DNA from: Lineus longissimus
Taxonomy: Eukaryota; Nemertea; Pilidiophora; Heteronemertea; Lineidae
Direction of reading: 5' to 3'
DNA length: 64,000 bases
NCBI RefSeq assembly: GCF_910592395.1
Contig: NC_088324.1
Span: forward strand, 5,794,953 to 5,858,952
In this document: piece by piece, positions 19,783 through 31,903 of the stretch
Layout: every line of letters begins with the position of its first letter
Numbering within the stretch: the stretch's first letter is position 1
Program-made: the position numbers and the translations under genes
The notes under the pieces: generated by a model
What the model was told of the DNA's origin: nothing
What the model saw: only the letters and a program-made list of their open reading frames with translations
Databases searched by the model: none

Positions 19783-20339
19783 GGTCCGATGATGCGCCTG
19801 GGATAAAACGTGATTGTGAGCAAAACCCTCATTATGATGGATGTACATGTGTATATCAAGTACGGGTACATGTCACCTTATTGTATCGTTAGAAGGCTTG
19901 CTGCAGTCTTCAGTGTTTTCTTAGCGGTGGACAGTGATGACCTGTATTTAATAATGATCCAGGATTAATCCATTTTCCACTCATTCAACAACATTTCACC
20001 TATTACCTTACAAAAAGTGGCAACAGTCTTATTACTCTCGCTGACTAATTACCATATCGTGGAAAGAGATTTATTCCTGCAACAATAGTAGTAGTCTGAT
20101 CAAAAAAACACTGAGCGGTAGAAATAAATGCGCATGATGCCAACTTGGGTTCCCATCGAAACATGTGCAGTTGACTCATTGCTCATCGATAGCTGATTGA
20201 TTGGATTGAGTAAGTATCAATACGTGCCTGTAATCACGTGGCCTAATGGAAGTGTGTGTGGACTGAGAGAAAATCTTTCCAACTCAAATATAATTAATGC
20301 AGATAGATGTCTTCTATTGGGGCTTGTTCTTCATTATAG

Positions 20340-20463
20340 TCGATAGAGGGCCAAATCACAAACATGCAGGTGATTCACCTGTCGTATCCTTTGGTCATGA
20401 CTGTTGGTTATCTCAGGAGTGTGACGACGAGGAAGACTGCAGTCAGCGAGCTGCTGGCAAAAG
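20340..20463 (+). CDS. Exon B, unit 1 (Cys-rich, intact)
   Basis: A 124-bp exon has acceptor ttcattatag and donor aaaag/GTAGGC. It starts in phase 1 and ends in phase 2, matching the phase-2 start of the LamG exon 854 bp downstream. It encodes about 41 residues with DCWLSQECDDEEDCSQ (C-x5-C-x5-C). The acidic Cys pattern recalls part of a WAP or LDLa module, but the family is not certain. The product is probably extracellular. The frame is open in this unit. Confidence 0.65.
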
Positions 20464-21317
20464 GTAGGCTCAGAGTTATGGCTATGGGTGTCGTGTTATT
20501 CTTTTGAATGCTCGTCAGTTACGATACATATTTGATGATGTAGGTTAATTGTTCTTCAGAGCCTCTCTTTGTCTCCGTGAAGCGTGCCGTGGCCGTAGAA
20601 GTAAAATTGTTAAGGCCAGATCATCCTTCTGAGGGTCGTCAGCCTTGAACATCTGCCTAGAAATGGGTCGCAGTCATATGGTCGTTGTGAAGTGGTTTTA
20701 TTGCTTTCTCAGGCTTTTTAAAGTCCAGATCGAGTCATTTGGGTGAAAATATATGGCTGTTCTGGTGTTGTGAAGAGTTTTCAGACTTTTCTAGCATCTT
20801 CGCTGGGTAAATTTTTCAAAATCGGTATCTAGTTACACGAAGGATATAATGTTTTCAAGTTGCCTTTGTCAGGAATGTACCTAACTACATGTAGTTCCAC
20901 ACTCCGTTGGCAATCGCAGTATTTCCTCCATCGCCGCTGTCATTTCTTATAGCAACTCACAAATGGTTATTCAACAGAAGTGTAGAGATCTTAAGGTAAG
21001 GTGTATCTAAAAGTGGGGTTATTATCGCATATCATGGCAAAAGGTGAGTGACTCCATATAAAAACTATGGACCGATTCCGGTACGGTTTCTTTTGCTCAT
21101 GACGAGAACCTTCGTCACACGACCGTTTGATTTCTTCATAAATTCCTTCACTTTCTTAATGGAAAGGGAATTGTCACTTGACTTCATGCATGTAAAGTAA
21201 TTTGCTTTTTAAAGTTCATTCGTTTTTTGTTACTATCAACCAATGTAACCAACATCTGACAGAGACAATAAATATCATATTTATATCATTTCATAATGTA
21301 CCGTCTTGTTTTTTTAG
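20464..21317 (+). other. Intron between exon B and LamG exon, unit 1
   Basis: No further coding segment is seen. The sequence is conserved in all five units, including the block around GACCGATTCCGGTACGG (part of an imperfect palindrome). Confidence 0.5.
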
Positions 21318-21865
21318 GATGGATAAACGCTACTACAAGTTTGTGAATTCCAGATATTTTGGTGAGGTGCTTTCTGTGAGAGGACCAGTGCACCACGATA
21401 GCCGTGGCCTAGTGGTACAAACGAACGAAATAGAAACGTTGACTACAGCGAGTTCCTATTCTATATCGATACTATCACGCCCGATGCAGACTTATAAGGC
21501 CTTTCATAGGCATATTTTCAGTTACCGAATAAAAAAGAAATCTGTATCCATTGGTCTCTGTGACCAATACTTTACGCTAATGATTGAGATAAAGGTGAGA
21601 GGACGCTGCATTGCCTTCATGGGTGGAGAAGTACTAACTGGACAAACTTGGCAACTGATGACTGTAAGTTACGACGCCAATAAAAATAAAGTTGTCTTCT
21701 ATATAAACTCTGAGGCTTATGTTGGACGGATGACTCGTGTCGCTTGCAGTCCACTCAGAACCTATTATATCACTATCGGCCGCAACTATGGTGGAGAAAT
21801 CGCATGGGCAATGCTATTTCCATATGTATTGAAACAACCTGATGTAACTCTCATTTCGAACAACA
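21318..21865 (+). CDS. Laminin-G/pentraxin-like exon, unit 1
   Basis: The 548-bp exon has acceptor gttttttttag and donor A/GTAAGT. It starts in phase 2 and ends in phase 1, 182 codons. The fold is a concanavalin-A-like sandwich of Laminin_G_3 type: GEVLTGQTWQLMTVSYD is the W...VSYD strand pair, NKVVFYINSEAYVG the next strand, and ITIGRNYGGEIAWAMLFPYVL the typical G-x-I...Y-x-L end. Such domains bind sugars, lipids or proteins outside cells. Residues 138-150 read TRVACSPLRTYY, as in unit 3. The exon reads in frame from exon B. Confidence 0.82.
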
Positions 21866-22157
21866 GTAAGTCAATCATGTGCACTTCTAAATGATAGTCT
21901 GGAAAGGCTAAACATGTAAATTACTTGTAGCTAGATATAGCCAGGGGCCATGTTTTCACTTGATGTCAAGTCTATAAAAAGAATTACGGTTATCGTACGT
22001 TATGGTTACAGATAGTTTGACCTCTGTAACCTTGAATATTAGGTCAATTTGAAAATGTTTCGTGAACGATTTTAGGCTTGTCTACGGTGGCTGGGAAAGA
22101 ACATCGAAATAATTTTGTTTCTGTGCGGGACGACTTATTGTATCGGGGGACGACTTC

Positions 22158-22979
22158 GCGAATATTTTTTCACATCTAAAAAATCCGCCATCTTGGATTG
22201 GTTATAAGCATGGAGGAATCTACATGCGACGTCATTAGTCGATTTTGTTCTATTTTAAGCCATTCACTCTACGTGCGTTTGTTGACATTAACTTAGATGC
22301 TTCTCTTGGCAACTTGCATTTAATTTTACTGTAGTATCATGGTAACTGCAGCAAAACAAAGGCTTGGCACCAGTAGAAAAGCATTCATTCCTACTCTTTT
22401 TAGAGGATAGGAGAGGGTTTAGTAAATTTTCCCTGAAATGTTAAGATGAAAAAGACAAAGGCAAATTGAAGAGTTTGCTTCAATTTTGGAGCTCCTTTTT
22501 AGTCTTTCAGGGAATTTAGGCTGCAATTTCCTCATTCACTTCTACTTTCACATTCACAAATTTTAACTCACAAATCCCTTATAAATGAATAACCCAAGGC
22601 AGTTAATTGCTAAAAACAACACTTTATTAATCTTGATGATGCTTTTGCTAAACATCATTTAATATAATCTTCATACAAAAAGTTTATGATGCTTAAACAT
22701 GTATGGTAAACATAACCACTACACAACACTTTATTAAAGGGATAGTATTATGGCCGGAAAAGGGCGTATTTAGTGCCTTTGTACATGCAAGGTTTTTGAG
22801 GATCTCAAATACCGGCAGAATCATGAAAGTGTACGCATAAATACGCCATAAATGCATACACACGCCGTGGATGCAATTCCGAGGGTATTCCTAATGAAAT
22901 GACGTCATCTGGAGATTCCCTTCCAACCTTATTACCAATCCAAGTTGGCGGATTTTTTAGATGTGAAAAAAATATTAGC
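22158..22979. mobile_element. MULE-like MITE, unit 1
   Basis: 822 bp with ~46-bp inverted ends that begin GCGAATATTTTTTCACATCT. The flanking 9-bp repeats are GACGACTTC (22149-22157) and GACAACTTC (22980-22988). Nine-base duplications fit Mutator-like transposons. Unit 3 has the same insertion; unit 4 has the uninterrupted site near 52487. There is no transposase. Confidence 0.83.
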
Positions 22980-22988
22980 GACAACTTC

Positions 22989-24837
22989 ATAGAGAGTTTT
23001 CGCTATCCCGTACCGCCGAGAAATTCGACGAGAAAGAACCCATTTCTGCGTATGACGTCATCAGTTTTCGTGAAAAAATTTCCGATCTCGAGCTGGTCTC
23101 CATGAACCAAGCGAAGTATCTCGTTCACTATTTCGGGATCGGGAACTCGGGAAATGGCGGACTACTCAATCAAAATGCAAGGTTTTCTGTGATGTTACGC
23201 TCACGTGCCTATGGCGAGCGGTTACGGTCACAATTAATATATACTGTTCAACAATAAATATGTAGCGTTCAACCATAACTCTTTTTTGATTTGTGCACAA
23301 CAGAAATCTTTTCCTGCTGGTCGACCTGTTAGAGCACCAGCTGAACATCACATGGTCGATAAGTGGGCCCGGTCTATTATCAAGTTGCGTTGATGACAAC
23401 GAGGACCCTTCTGTTCGGTTCGCCAACAAAGAATTATATTTGAGCACAATATTTATTGTTGGGACTTACTGAACTTTACGGAACGGTTTTGGAGTAATCA
23501 CCATACATGTCAGGTGTCAGCATGACTTCGATCGACCGCTGATCATAATTCTGTATGCTCACCGCACACTGAGAGATTGTGGTTAAAATGCAGTTATTGC
23601 TGGCATACTGCCCGCTGTGGTTATATGTGGACACTGTTAGGACCGTCTGCTATGTTCATGGTGTAACCATAGCGGGAAGTCACACGGGTGCACAGAGGTT
23701 ACCATAGCGGACTGTCAGCCGTATGTTTTTTTTGCATTTTAAGTCACTTTATAAAACACTTTGAGCCAAGCACTTGTAATAACATCTTCCTATTCTCGTG
23801 TACATGCTACACAATACCGTTCAATAATCTCCAAAACTTATGCAACTATGTTAGAAATGAGCACAAGTGCCATTACTTGGCTCGGAGCTACAAAAACACT
23901 GATTTATCTACTTATTAAGGACAGCTTCATCAATAAGATGTGTGATACCAACCAGCAAATCCACGTCGAGTGCCACAGAACAGGAAACATTCGCACTTTA
24001 ATATGCCTGAAGCGGCTAGCAGATGACAGAATCAATTGAAAGTGTGCTTTATCCCGTCGTCTGCTAGCACCTTCAGTAGCTATAGCGGACAGTGATTTGT
24101 TGGCACTGTCCGAATCCCCACACTCAAGATTGGTGACACACATACTTGGCTGTCCAGTGTTTTATTGCGTCACTCTTTCCTTCTCCCAGTTAAAGATTCT
24201 ATGGGTATGTATACAATGCCACCGTTATCCTTTTCTTTCCCAACCGTTAGGGGGCATGCTGTGCATTCCAACACAACAGTATTCCGCCATAAGGCTGAAA
24301 TATGATGAAATACTATATATATAATAACAGTTAATTTTCGCACGAGACTGACCTCGGTTGGTCAAGGTCTGTCTTCACAGAGGCACTTGAAGATATCAAG
24401 AAGCCGCTCATAGGAGCTTTTGTTGAGCTTGCCGTGTAGGGCATAAACTGGTTCCCGGTATGTTTCGAATCTATGACCTCGGATGAGCCGTTTGTACCAG
24501 AACGCTCCAAGTCCATCGTGGTATAGGCAGATGTGCATTATGATGCAGTCTGATTTCAGGGTGGCATCATCCTGTTTCCGGCAACAATCAGGTTTCCTTC
24601 TCTGTTGGCAAACTTAGGCCAGGTTGGCATCAACAATATTGTAGCGACAGGTTTGTGCAGCAACCAAACACCTACTCGGCAAACACTTGTCAGTTTTAGG
24701 GCATTTGTTTCACGAAGGGCACGTATTATAGGCCGTTTGAACAGATGCCTTTCAACTGGCTCATAGCGTCTACATGTACAACGTATTACATTATAATGAA
24801 TTAAGCAAATTATGTCGTTTCATGCATTTCATACAAG
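22989..24837 (+). other. Unit 1 stretch between MITE and PAN-like frame
   Basis: A short frame ending at 23471 (LNITWSISG, VRFANKELYLSTIFIVGTY) is shared with units 3 and 4 and recalls a PKD/REJ-type beta-sandwich strand pattern. CCGCTATGGTTA-type inverted repeats lie at 23610-23725. Otherwise no gene is recognised on the plus strand. Confidence 0.4.
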
Positions 24838-25061
24838 AAAACATTACCTCAGCAAGTAACGAGACGAACTTTGTACGCAGTGACCAAGATGCAATTTCAC
24901 AGTCTACGCTCTGTTTTGAAAACACTTCGCTTATAAAGTGTGCAGCAGTATTCCTTATTGTTTGCCCTGACAACACGGGGATATATGCCGGTTTTATATT
25001 TGATCAGACACGCACTCACTGCCCATGTTTAATCTATATTTATCTGATGGCAGAAATATAG
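24838..25061 (+). CDS. PAN/apple-like exon candidate, unit 1
   Basis: The frame follows acceptor catacaag in phase 1, the phase in which the LamG exon ends. It encodes SLIKCAAVFLIVC then AGFIFDQTRTHCPCLIY, which recalls the Cys spacing of PAN/apple modules. It ends at a stop (25059-25061) conserved in units 1-4, just before a strong GTAAGT site, so it could be a terminal exon or a dead one. The opposite strand is also largely open here. Confidence 0.38.
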
Positions 25062-25676
25062 GTCCATGCGTACTGTAAGTTTTCAAAATCCTGGGCTAAT
25101 TCACACCTTGCGAATTCATTCTAAATTTCGAGCAGCATGGAGTCCTGGTGCCCGCCATTATCAAGTTTACTCCAATGGAAGGGTCTAGAGAAGTATTTAC
25201 ACGGGATATTATATATAGATGAACGCTCAGCAATGAATGAACACTCGGTCAGTGATCTGCTTACGATCATTCCAGGTTGATTAGAAGAAAGCGGATGAAA
25301 CCCAAAGAAATCAATGAGTCAATCTTTTGGGGCTAAATGTAGCGTAACATAATCTTCTGAGATGTTATTTTTTTATTAGTTGCAAAAAAGTGGTGGTTTT
25401 TGGAATTTATAATGTAACAAGGGTTGAGCGAGATCGTGTCGAATGAGATCGCAATCTACATATAAGAGTACCGGACTGGGGAGTACCCCCTCCTGCGCAT
25501 GCTCAGTCGTTCATGACATCTCCAATACGTCATTGACGAACAATTTAGGTGCTTACGAAATCATTTCAGGAATCGCTAAAATAAGTAAAATCGGATGCTT
25601 ACGTTACCGGACCACTTTTGGCACCTATGCATCAAGGCGAATCAGGCGAATCCTAAATCGCGACCAAAAGGCTTAA

Positions 25677-27080
25677 AGGTCATATATCAAGGTTTTTTGC
25701 CATTTTCTGCTGTAAGACGATTTCAAAAGTGTACCTAACACTTTATACAATACAGCAAACCAAATGCAATTAGCTCCATCCATTTTGAAGATATAGCCAA
25801 TTATGTGTTTGACAACTTGATTACCTAATCAGGCTAGCAACTGGCTTGTTAGAGCCAGGCGGCGGGTTCAGCAAAAGTTGTGATGTAGATCAGGTTATCT
25901 GTACATGTCATGCAATCATAAAAGCAGGAGGGCCTTAATTAATTATGCACACCTGGAAGTAATGTGTTTCATTCACTATGGTGTATTGTGTGGCTCCGAA
26001 TTGTGTCAAGGATAGCACAAAGAACAATCGAATGACGGATGGGACCCATTTTCATGAATTTCCAAAGCCAGTTGAACGAGAGAGGAGGAAGCTGTGGATT
26101 CGGAAGTGCAAACGTTTGGAGTGTTGGAAGCCTGGGCCTTCGGCCAAACTTTGCAGTGATCACTTTATCGATACGGATTATCACATGAAGCCGGATATCT
26201 GCATCCAACTGAATATCAAATGCCACTTGTTAAAAACAGCTGTTCCAACCATGTCAATTGCATTTAATGCCCGAGGCTGCTGAGGTCGGTTGTTATACAT
26301 AATGTGTAGGCCCTATTGGGGCCTGTGATACCGCATAGTGTCTTCTTGTGTTCCAGCCATAGCAAGGTGACAGCGACACAGGTCAGTGTCAGTGACAGCC
26401 ACTGTCACCACTGTCAATGACAGATTATTGTCATCTGACATCTAGGCCTATCTAACGTTGCACGGCATTATATCGTCACGTCAAGATGATTGTGCATAAT
26501 ACCGTCACTTTTCAATAGTAGTTCAGCGTCATGACATAACTGGCGATACAACACTGACGAGGCGAAACAATATTGTGCAACATTAGTCTGTTCAAAAATC
26601 ATACATGTTATGCATCTGCAACCGTCTATCAATGTCTTCTTTGCTATATCGGCAGGTCTGCCATGCAAATTGATTAACCACAAATTCTAATCACTTTCGT
26701 CCGAATGATCACTCTCATTATGATCTAGTGATATTAATGGCTCGAACATGTAGGCCTACGGCACAACGTTTAAATATCCTTCTGTATCGACCAAAACATC
26801 CTCAAATTCACTGCTCTCACTCTCTGAACTGTATGCGGAAGCCATCTTGCTTTGTTCTGACTGACCTGATCTACGTCATCAAAAAATCCCTAGCGGCCAC
26901 ATGTGGAACTAATCTAAAGTTGTGTGTGGTGGGAAATTCAAATAGTTTAAAATTGAAAATTGAAATAACTAAATAATGACTTTATTATTAGAATTTTTTT
27001 AATGTCTGGGATCTTGTTTTTTTAACCCTCAACATATTTCATGAGTATCAAGCATGTTTTCAAACCTTGATATATGGCCT
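25677..27080. mobile_element. Kolobok-like DNA transposon with THAP ORF
   Basis: A 1404-bp insertion present only in unit 1. Target TTAA is duplicated (25673-25676, 27081-27084). Units 2, 3 and 4 have the empty site with a single TTAA. The ends are 19-bp inverted repeats, AGGTCATATATCAAGGTTT and AGGCCATATATCAAGGTTT. TTAA targets plus a THAP-domain gene are known from the Kolobok superfamily. No transposase core is present, so this is a non-autonomous copy. Confidence 0.88.
25978..26283 (+). CDS. THAP-domain protein of the Kolobok-like element
   Basis: 101 residues form a THAP zinc-dependent DNA-binding domain. The C2CH zinc ligands are C4, C9, C59 and H62. W40 and P29 sit at the usual places, and AVPTMSIAF (88-96) is the AVPTIF-type closing motif. 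The length, about 90 residues plus a short tail, is that of the domain alone. It probably binds the transposon ends. The ATG at 25978 gives the standard start a few residues before the first Cys. Confidence 0.88.
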   Translation: MVYCVAPNCVKDSTKNNRMTDGTHFHEFPKPVERERRKLWIRKCKRLECWKPGPSAKLCSDHFIDTDYHMKPDICIQLNIKCHLLKTAVPTMSIAFNARGC

Positions 27081-27217
27081 TTAAACTAGTGCAACAGCTA
27101 GCTGTATACGTGTGGGGAAAAAAAAATTTTCAATCGTCTTATACGACAGACTCTCTCTCTTAAAGTATAATTGAAACATTTCTAGTTGATACTAAGTATT
27201 CTCTTTGAACCGAAAAG

Positions 27218-27373
27218 CAAAACATTACACATCATTACTTAAAAGGACAATTGGTATCAGTAAGGGCAATATTACCCAGTTGGCAGAAATATCACGCTTT
27301 TCCTATGTTGACTCCGATTTGACCCGAGTTAGCTCTCCATGCGTCGACGCTGTCATTGTGGAACAATGCACTA
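27218..27373 (+). CDS. Exon C candidate, unit 1
   Basis: A 156-bp segment bounded by an AG (ccgaaaag) and a donor A/GTAAGG, phase 1 to phase 1. It encodes HYTSLLKRTIGISKGNITQL and SSPCVDAVIVEQCT (two Cys). The frame is open at identical length in units 1-4, and several inter-unit differences are silent. No family is recognised. The acceptor has a weak pyrimidine tract. Confidence 0.42.
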
Positions 27374-30220
27374 GTAAGGTGCTCCCGGACGGTCCAATGG
27401 CGAATTTTCTATAGATCTACACCCGTTGAAACTCTCACATAGTCCATCATCTGCTACAGTTTGATCATCCACGCACCGATCCGGTGTGTATAGTGCGCTG
27501 CTTGTAACATGGATTGATGAATACCTCTCTTGTTCTGTTTCGATAATAATCATTTTAAGGATGTCGTGATAGCTTTTCTACGACACTGTGAAGTGTATTT
27601 GTGCAAAACAGATGCGTAATAAAGATATAAATTTCAACAATGAATGGCGCAGTCACGGACGCTCAGTGTTGCTGTGATCCGTGACCAGATGACAGCACGA
27701 CTGATCACTCACGAAGAGGCGCAACCCTTCGCTTTATGAAGGTTTCTCGCATGAATCTATTTTCTCAGCCATGTGACCTATTTCGGCGTCGTAATGAAAA
27801 ACCTCTTTTTGTTTTGTTGTTAGTTTTATAGATGGATCGTATTCTGGCAAAATTGGACAAAAAAGCCGCTTCGCGCTAAAACGTTCCCTCGTCCTCAATT
27901 TTGAAAAAGTAGAATGCGCAATGATATTGTGCGTATGAGTGTCCAACCTTAGATACGTCCCATTATGACCATTGTTGGCCGTCGATTGTTCCCATTGTAG
28001 AAAGGTGCCTGGGAAACCAACTGCGGTAGAGTTAATAAATCAAGTGAGACTTGGTAACGATCAATACCATTGACGACTCTAGGAGAATGACTCCGACGAT
28101 AATGGAAATAATCGCCGTTGCGTCGTAATAACGGGGTGACGTAAACTGGGATCTTGGGGTGCACTCACCTGTTGAAAAATAAATGTCGTTCACGCCAGGA
28201 CTTTTGCGTACTACAAATTACGAAAAACGCGCCAATTTGGTTTCTACTATCTAAGAGTTGAAACAAAATTGGAAAAGCATCAAACACGTTTAGAAAAATA
28301 GCTTACTGATGAAGCAGAGAAAGAACAAACATACTGCATTAAAAAGGCGTCCATTCCATTTATTGGAAGTAGAGCTGCTTCTATCACACATGCATATGGG
28401 CTACGGCAACACCTCTTCTAGCTATTTTTAATGCTTACCGTAACTTCTTCAGCTATTTCGTCCCTCCCTCCCATTATTCAAGCTGCAAATGCAAGAGTCA
28501 CCGTGAATTGCAAGAGGCCCAACATTCACGAATCGATCCGAAGATATTTGAAGCTGTGGAAATATACTAATTGCTTCAACTGAATGTCCAGATGTCTAAA
28601 GCGCCTATTCTCCTTCAAACGCCCATGATTTTCCTTCGATCCTGTCAATAGCGCAAATACTTATTTCAAGCAGATTCGTTGCTCTTCCTACTATTCACAT
28701 TCGCGAACATAAGACAAATATCCTGCTATTTACAATTCTAACCACCACATCCTGAAAATAGAAAATCAGGCACATCAAGCATGTCAGAGGGAGTAAAATA
28801 ACTGCCCACTCAAGTCCACTCGGCAGTGGCTGTATTTCTTTGCTTAGTTTTTATTGGTCTTCACCTCAAAATCAAACAGGATCTTTCCATTTTGGTAACT
28901 ATGATAACTTTTTGCATGTATTTGTATACATTGACGTACATATTGTAGTATATGAGCATTGAATTCGAATAATTTCCGCTCTGTACGGTTTATTTCGCGA
29001 CTGATCAGGATGAAATGTTCAGGTTATTATTTGTTTGTGTCCTTCTCTATTCATGATCATGTGCCATGAATGAACTAGAAATATCCAAAAACAAAGTATA
29101 TAATGGTCTATACAGGGAACCAAACAAATGACTTAATTGGTCTTCGCTGACTAATTTGTTTAATTTTTAAAAGGAGAATGTTGAATCCATAAACTCCTGT
29201 TTGGTTAAGAGGCAAGGATCGATAAAAACCAACCTAAAAGAAACCCGACCAATAGTTGTTTGGTCCTCACCTCATTAACCACATTCAACAAAGACCTTTG
29301 ATCTTTAATGTTCAATTTTGAGAAGCCCTATTTTTTTAACGAGTTTTCTCGAAATCCGACCTTTCAGGGAAAGGTCGGACTTTTGTCGGATAAGTCAGGA
29401 AAAAGTTACAGAAACTGTAAAAAAGTCGGAAAATGTATCGTACTTGTTAGTAAGCTTTCGTAAATCCTCTGAAAACACCTGCTAAACATTAAAGAGCATG
29501 TCGTTCTACGCCTTTGTAGTAGGACTCGTAGCGTGACATTGGTGCCGTCACTTTATAGCGGTAAGGTGCATACAAGGTAACCATTCCTGGTGTTTTTTGT
29601 AAAAAGCTAAAAGTACAATTATATCTTCCATGACAGGCAACATCTCATATAAGAAGAATGCTTTGGGTGTACTCAATAGCACGCAGATCTACATACCACT
29701 TTGTGATATAATCGTAATTTGTTAAGTGGTCTCGCTGACCGACTTCCTAAAGCAGCCTTCTCTCAAATACACTCAGGGATGGCATGCTGGATTGGAAGAA
29801 AATAATGATTTTCTGCATTGGTCATGTACATTATTGATGTTAACTTCATCATTGTTGGTTGGATTTTCATTGCCTTACATGTACAAGTTTATTGCATTAA
29901 AAATCATATTGTAAAATACATTTATTGATAGAAATTTGGTATTTATTTGTTGGCAAATGATGAATTGGTTAGGAAGACAACACCAATCGATCTTATTTCT
30001 ATCACATGGCCCAAGGCATTCTTGAAATGGCGGTGTAACGCGGACTATTGATTCTCGCTGAGACTGAGGAAATTATTATTGTGACCAAAACTTTCAGATA
30101 GATGATGGATGATTTTCAAGGCTAGCCGCCACCTACAGTGTTCTCTTAGCGATGGACATGGACTTCGCTGGATCAGTATTTTGACACTTAAACTTCTGTT
30201 TGTACTTGTTCTTCTTCGAG
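27374..30220 (+). other. Unit 1 spacer up to the next exon A
   Basis: No gene is recognised. It includes short minus-strand frames shared among units without known domain. The half-palindrome block with AAGTCGGACTTT lies at 29270-29450. Confidence 0.4.
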
Positions 30221-30343
30221 GGCTCCAATCAGAAATATTCAGACGATTCCTCTGTCTTATCATTTGCTCGTTGTTGTTGGTTTTTCTCGATCGCGAGAGC
30301 AACGTCTACGAAGACTGCGGTCAGCGAGTTGCTGGCAAAAAAA
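30221..30343 (+). pseudogene. Decayed exon A, unit 2
   Basis: It aligns with exon B. The donor aaaag/GTAGG has become an A-run followed by TAGG, and the frame is broken midway. Confidence 0.65.
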
Positions 30344-30915
30344 TAGGCTCAGAGCGATGATACGGCTGGGATGAAACGTGATTGTGTGCAAAACTCTCAT
30401 TGATGGATGTTTTTCAAGTACGGATACATGTCACCATATTGTATCGTTAGAAGGCTAGCTGCAGTCTTCAGAGTTTTCATAGCGATGAACATGGATGACT
30501 CTGGATCAGTATTTTGATAATGATCCAGGATTATTCCACTCTCCACTCATTCAACAGCATTTGACCTCTTGTCTCGAAAAAAGTGGCAACAGTCTTATTA
30601 CTCTCGCAGACCTATTACCATATCGTCAAAAGAGATTTATTCCCACAACATAAAGTAGTCGTGAGACCAATTCTGTGGCAAAATGACACAAAACGGTAAG
30701 GACACGTGCTAATGCCAACCTGGGTTCCCATCGAAACAGGTGTAATTGACTTGTGGCTGATCGATAGCCTATTGATTGGAGTGAGTAAGGAATCAATGCG
30801 CAACTGTGATCCCGTTGCGTAACTGTAGTGTGTGTGGGCGGAGAGAATATCTTTCCAACTCCAATATAATTAATGCAGATTGGTGTCTCCTGTTGGGGCT
30901 TGCTCTTCATTATAG

Positions 30916-31040
30916 TCGATAGAGGGCCCACATCACAAACATGCAGGTGATTCACCTGTCCTACCCTTTGTTCATGACTGTTGGTTTTCTCAGGAGTGAG
31001 ACGACGAGGAAGACTGCGGTCAGCGAGCTGCTGGCAAAAG
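30916..31040 (+). pseudogene. Exon B, unit 2 (frameshift and stop)
   Basis: One extra base in gggcccacatcac shifts the frame; use of an AG seven bases on (start 30923) would restore it. However, the Cys codon in the ECDDEED motif has become TGA. This copy therefore cannot encode a full exon B, although splice sites remain. Confidence 0.75.
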
Positions 31041-31903
31041 GTAGGCTCAGATATATGGCTATGGGTATCCCGTTATTCTTTTGATTGTTAGTCAGTTATG
31101 ATACATATATTTGATGATGTAAAATTAATTGTTCTTCAGAGCTCTTCTTTGTCCCCGTGAAGCTGGCCGTGGCTGTGAAAGTAAAATTCTTGAGGCCAGA
31201 TCATCCTTCTGAGGGTCGCCAGCCTTGAACATCTGCCTAGAAATGGGTCGTAGTCATATGGTCGTTGTGAAGAGGTTTTATTGCTTTCTCAGGCTTTTTA
31301 AAGTCCAGATCGAGTCATTTGGGTGAAAATATATGGCTGTTGTGGGGTTGTGAAGAGTTTTCAGACTTTTCAATTCTAGCATCTTCGCTGGGTAAATTTT
31401 TCAAAATCGGTATCTAGTTACACGAAGGATATAATGTTTTCAAGTTGCCTTTGTCAGGAATGTACCTAACTACATGTAGTTCCACACTCCGTTGGCAATC
31501 GCAGTATTTCCTCCATCGACGCTGTCATTTCTTATAGCAACTCACAAATGGTTCTTCAACAGTAGTGTAGGGATCTTAAGGTAAGGTGTATCTTAAACTG
31601 AGGTTATTATCGCATATTATGGCAAAAGGTGAGAGACTGCATATAAAAACTATGGACCGATTCCGGTACGGTTTCTTTTGCTCATGACGAGAACCTTCGT
31701 CACACGACCGTTTGATTTCTTCATAAATATCCTTCACTTTGTTAATGGAAAGGAAATTGTCTCTTGACTTCATGCATGTAGAGTAATTTGCTTTTTAAAG
31801 TTCATTCGTTTTTCATTACTATCAAGCAATGTAACCAACATCTTACAGAGACAATAAATATCATATTTATATCATTTCATAATGTACCGTCTTGTTTTTT
31901 TAG

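Noticed and set aside
26361-26450. Cluster of GTGACAG/CTGTCA motifs in the Kolobok-like element
   Set aside because: Imperfect and low-complexity; probably transposon sub-terminal repeats, without enough order to call a regulatory site.
29726-29914. A conserved hydrophobic frame before exon A as a signal-peptide exon
   Set aside because: The frame shifts between units (for example 39606-39794), there is no consistent start, and no donor fits.
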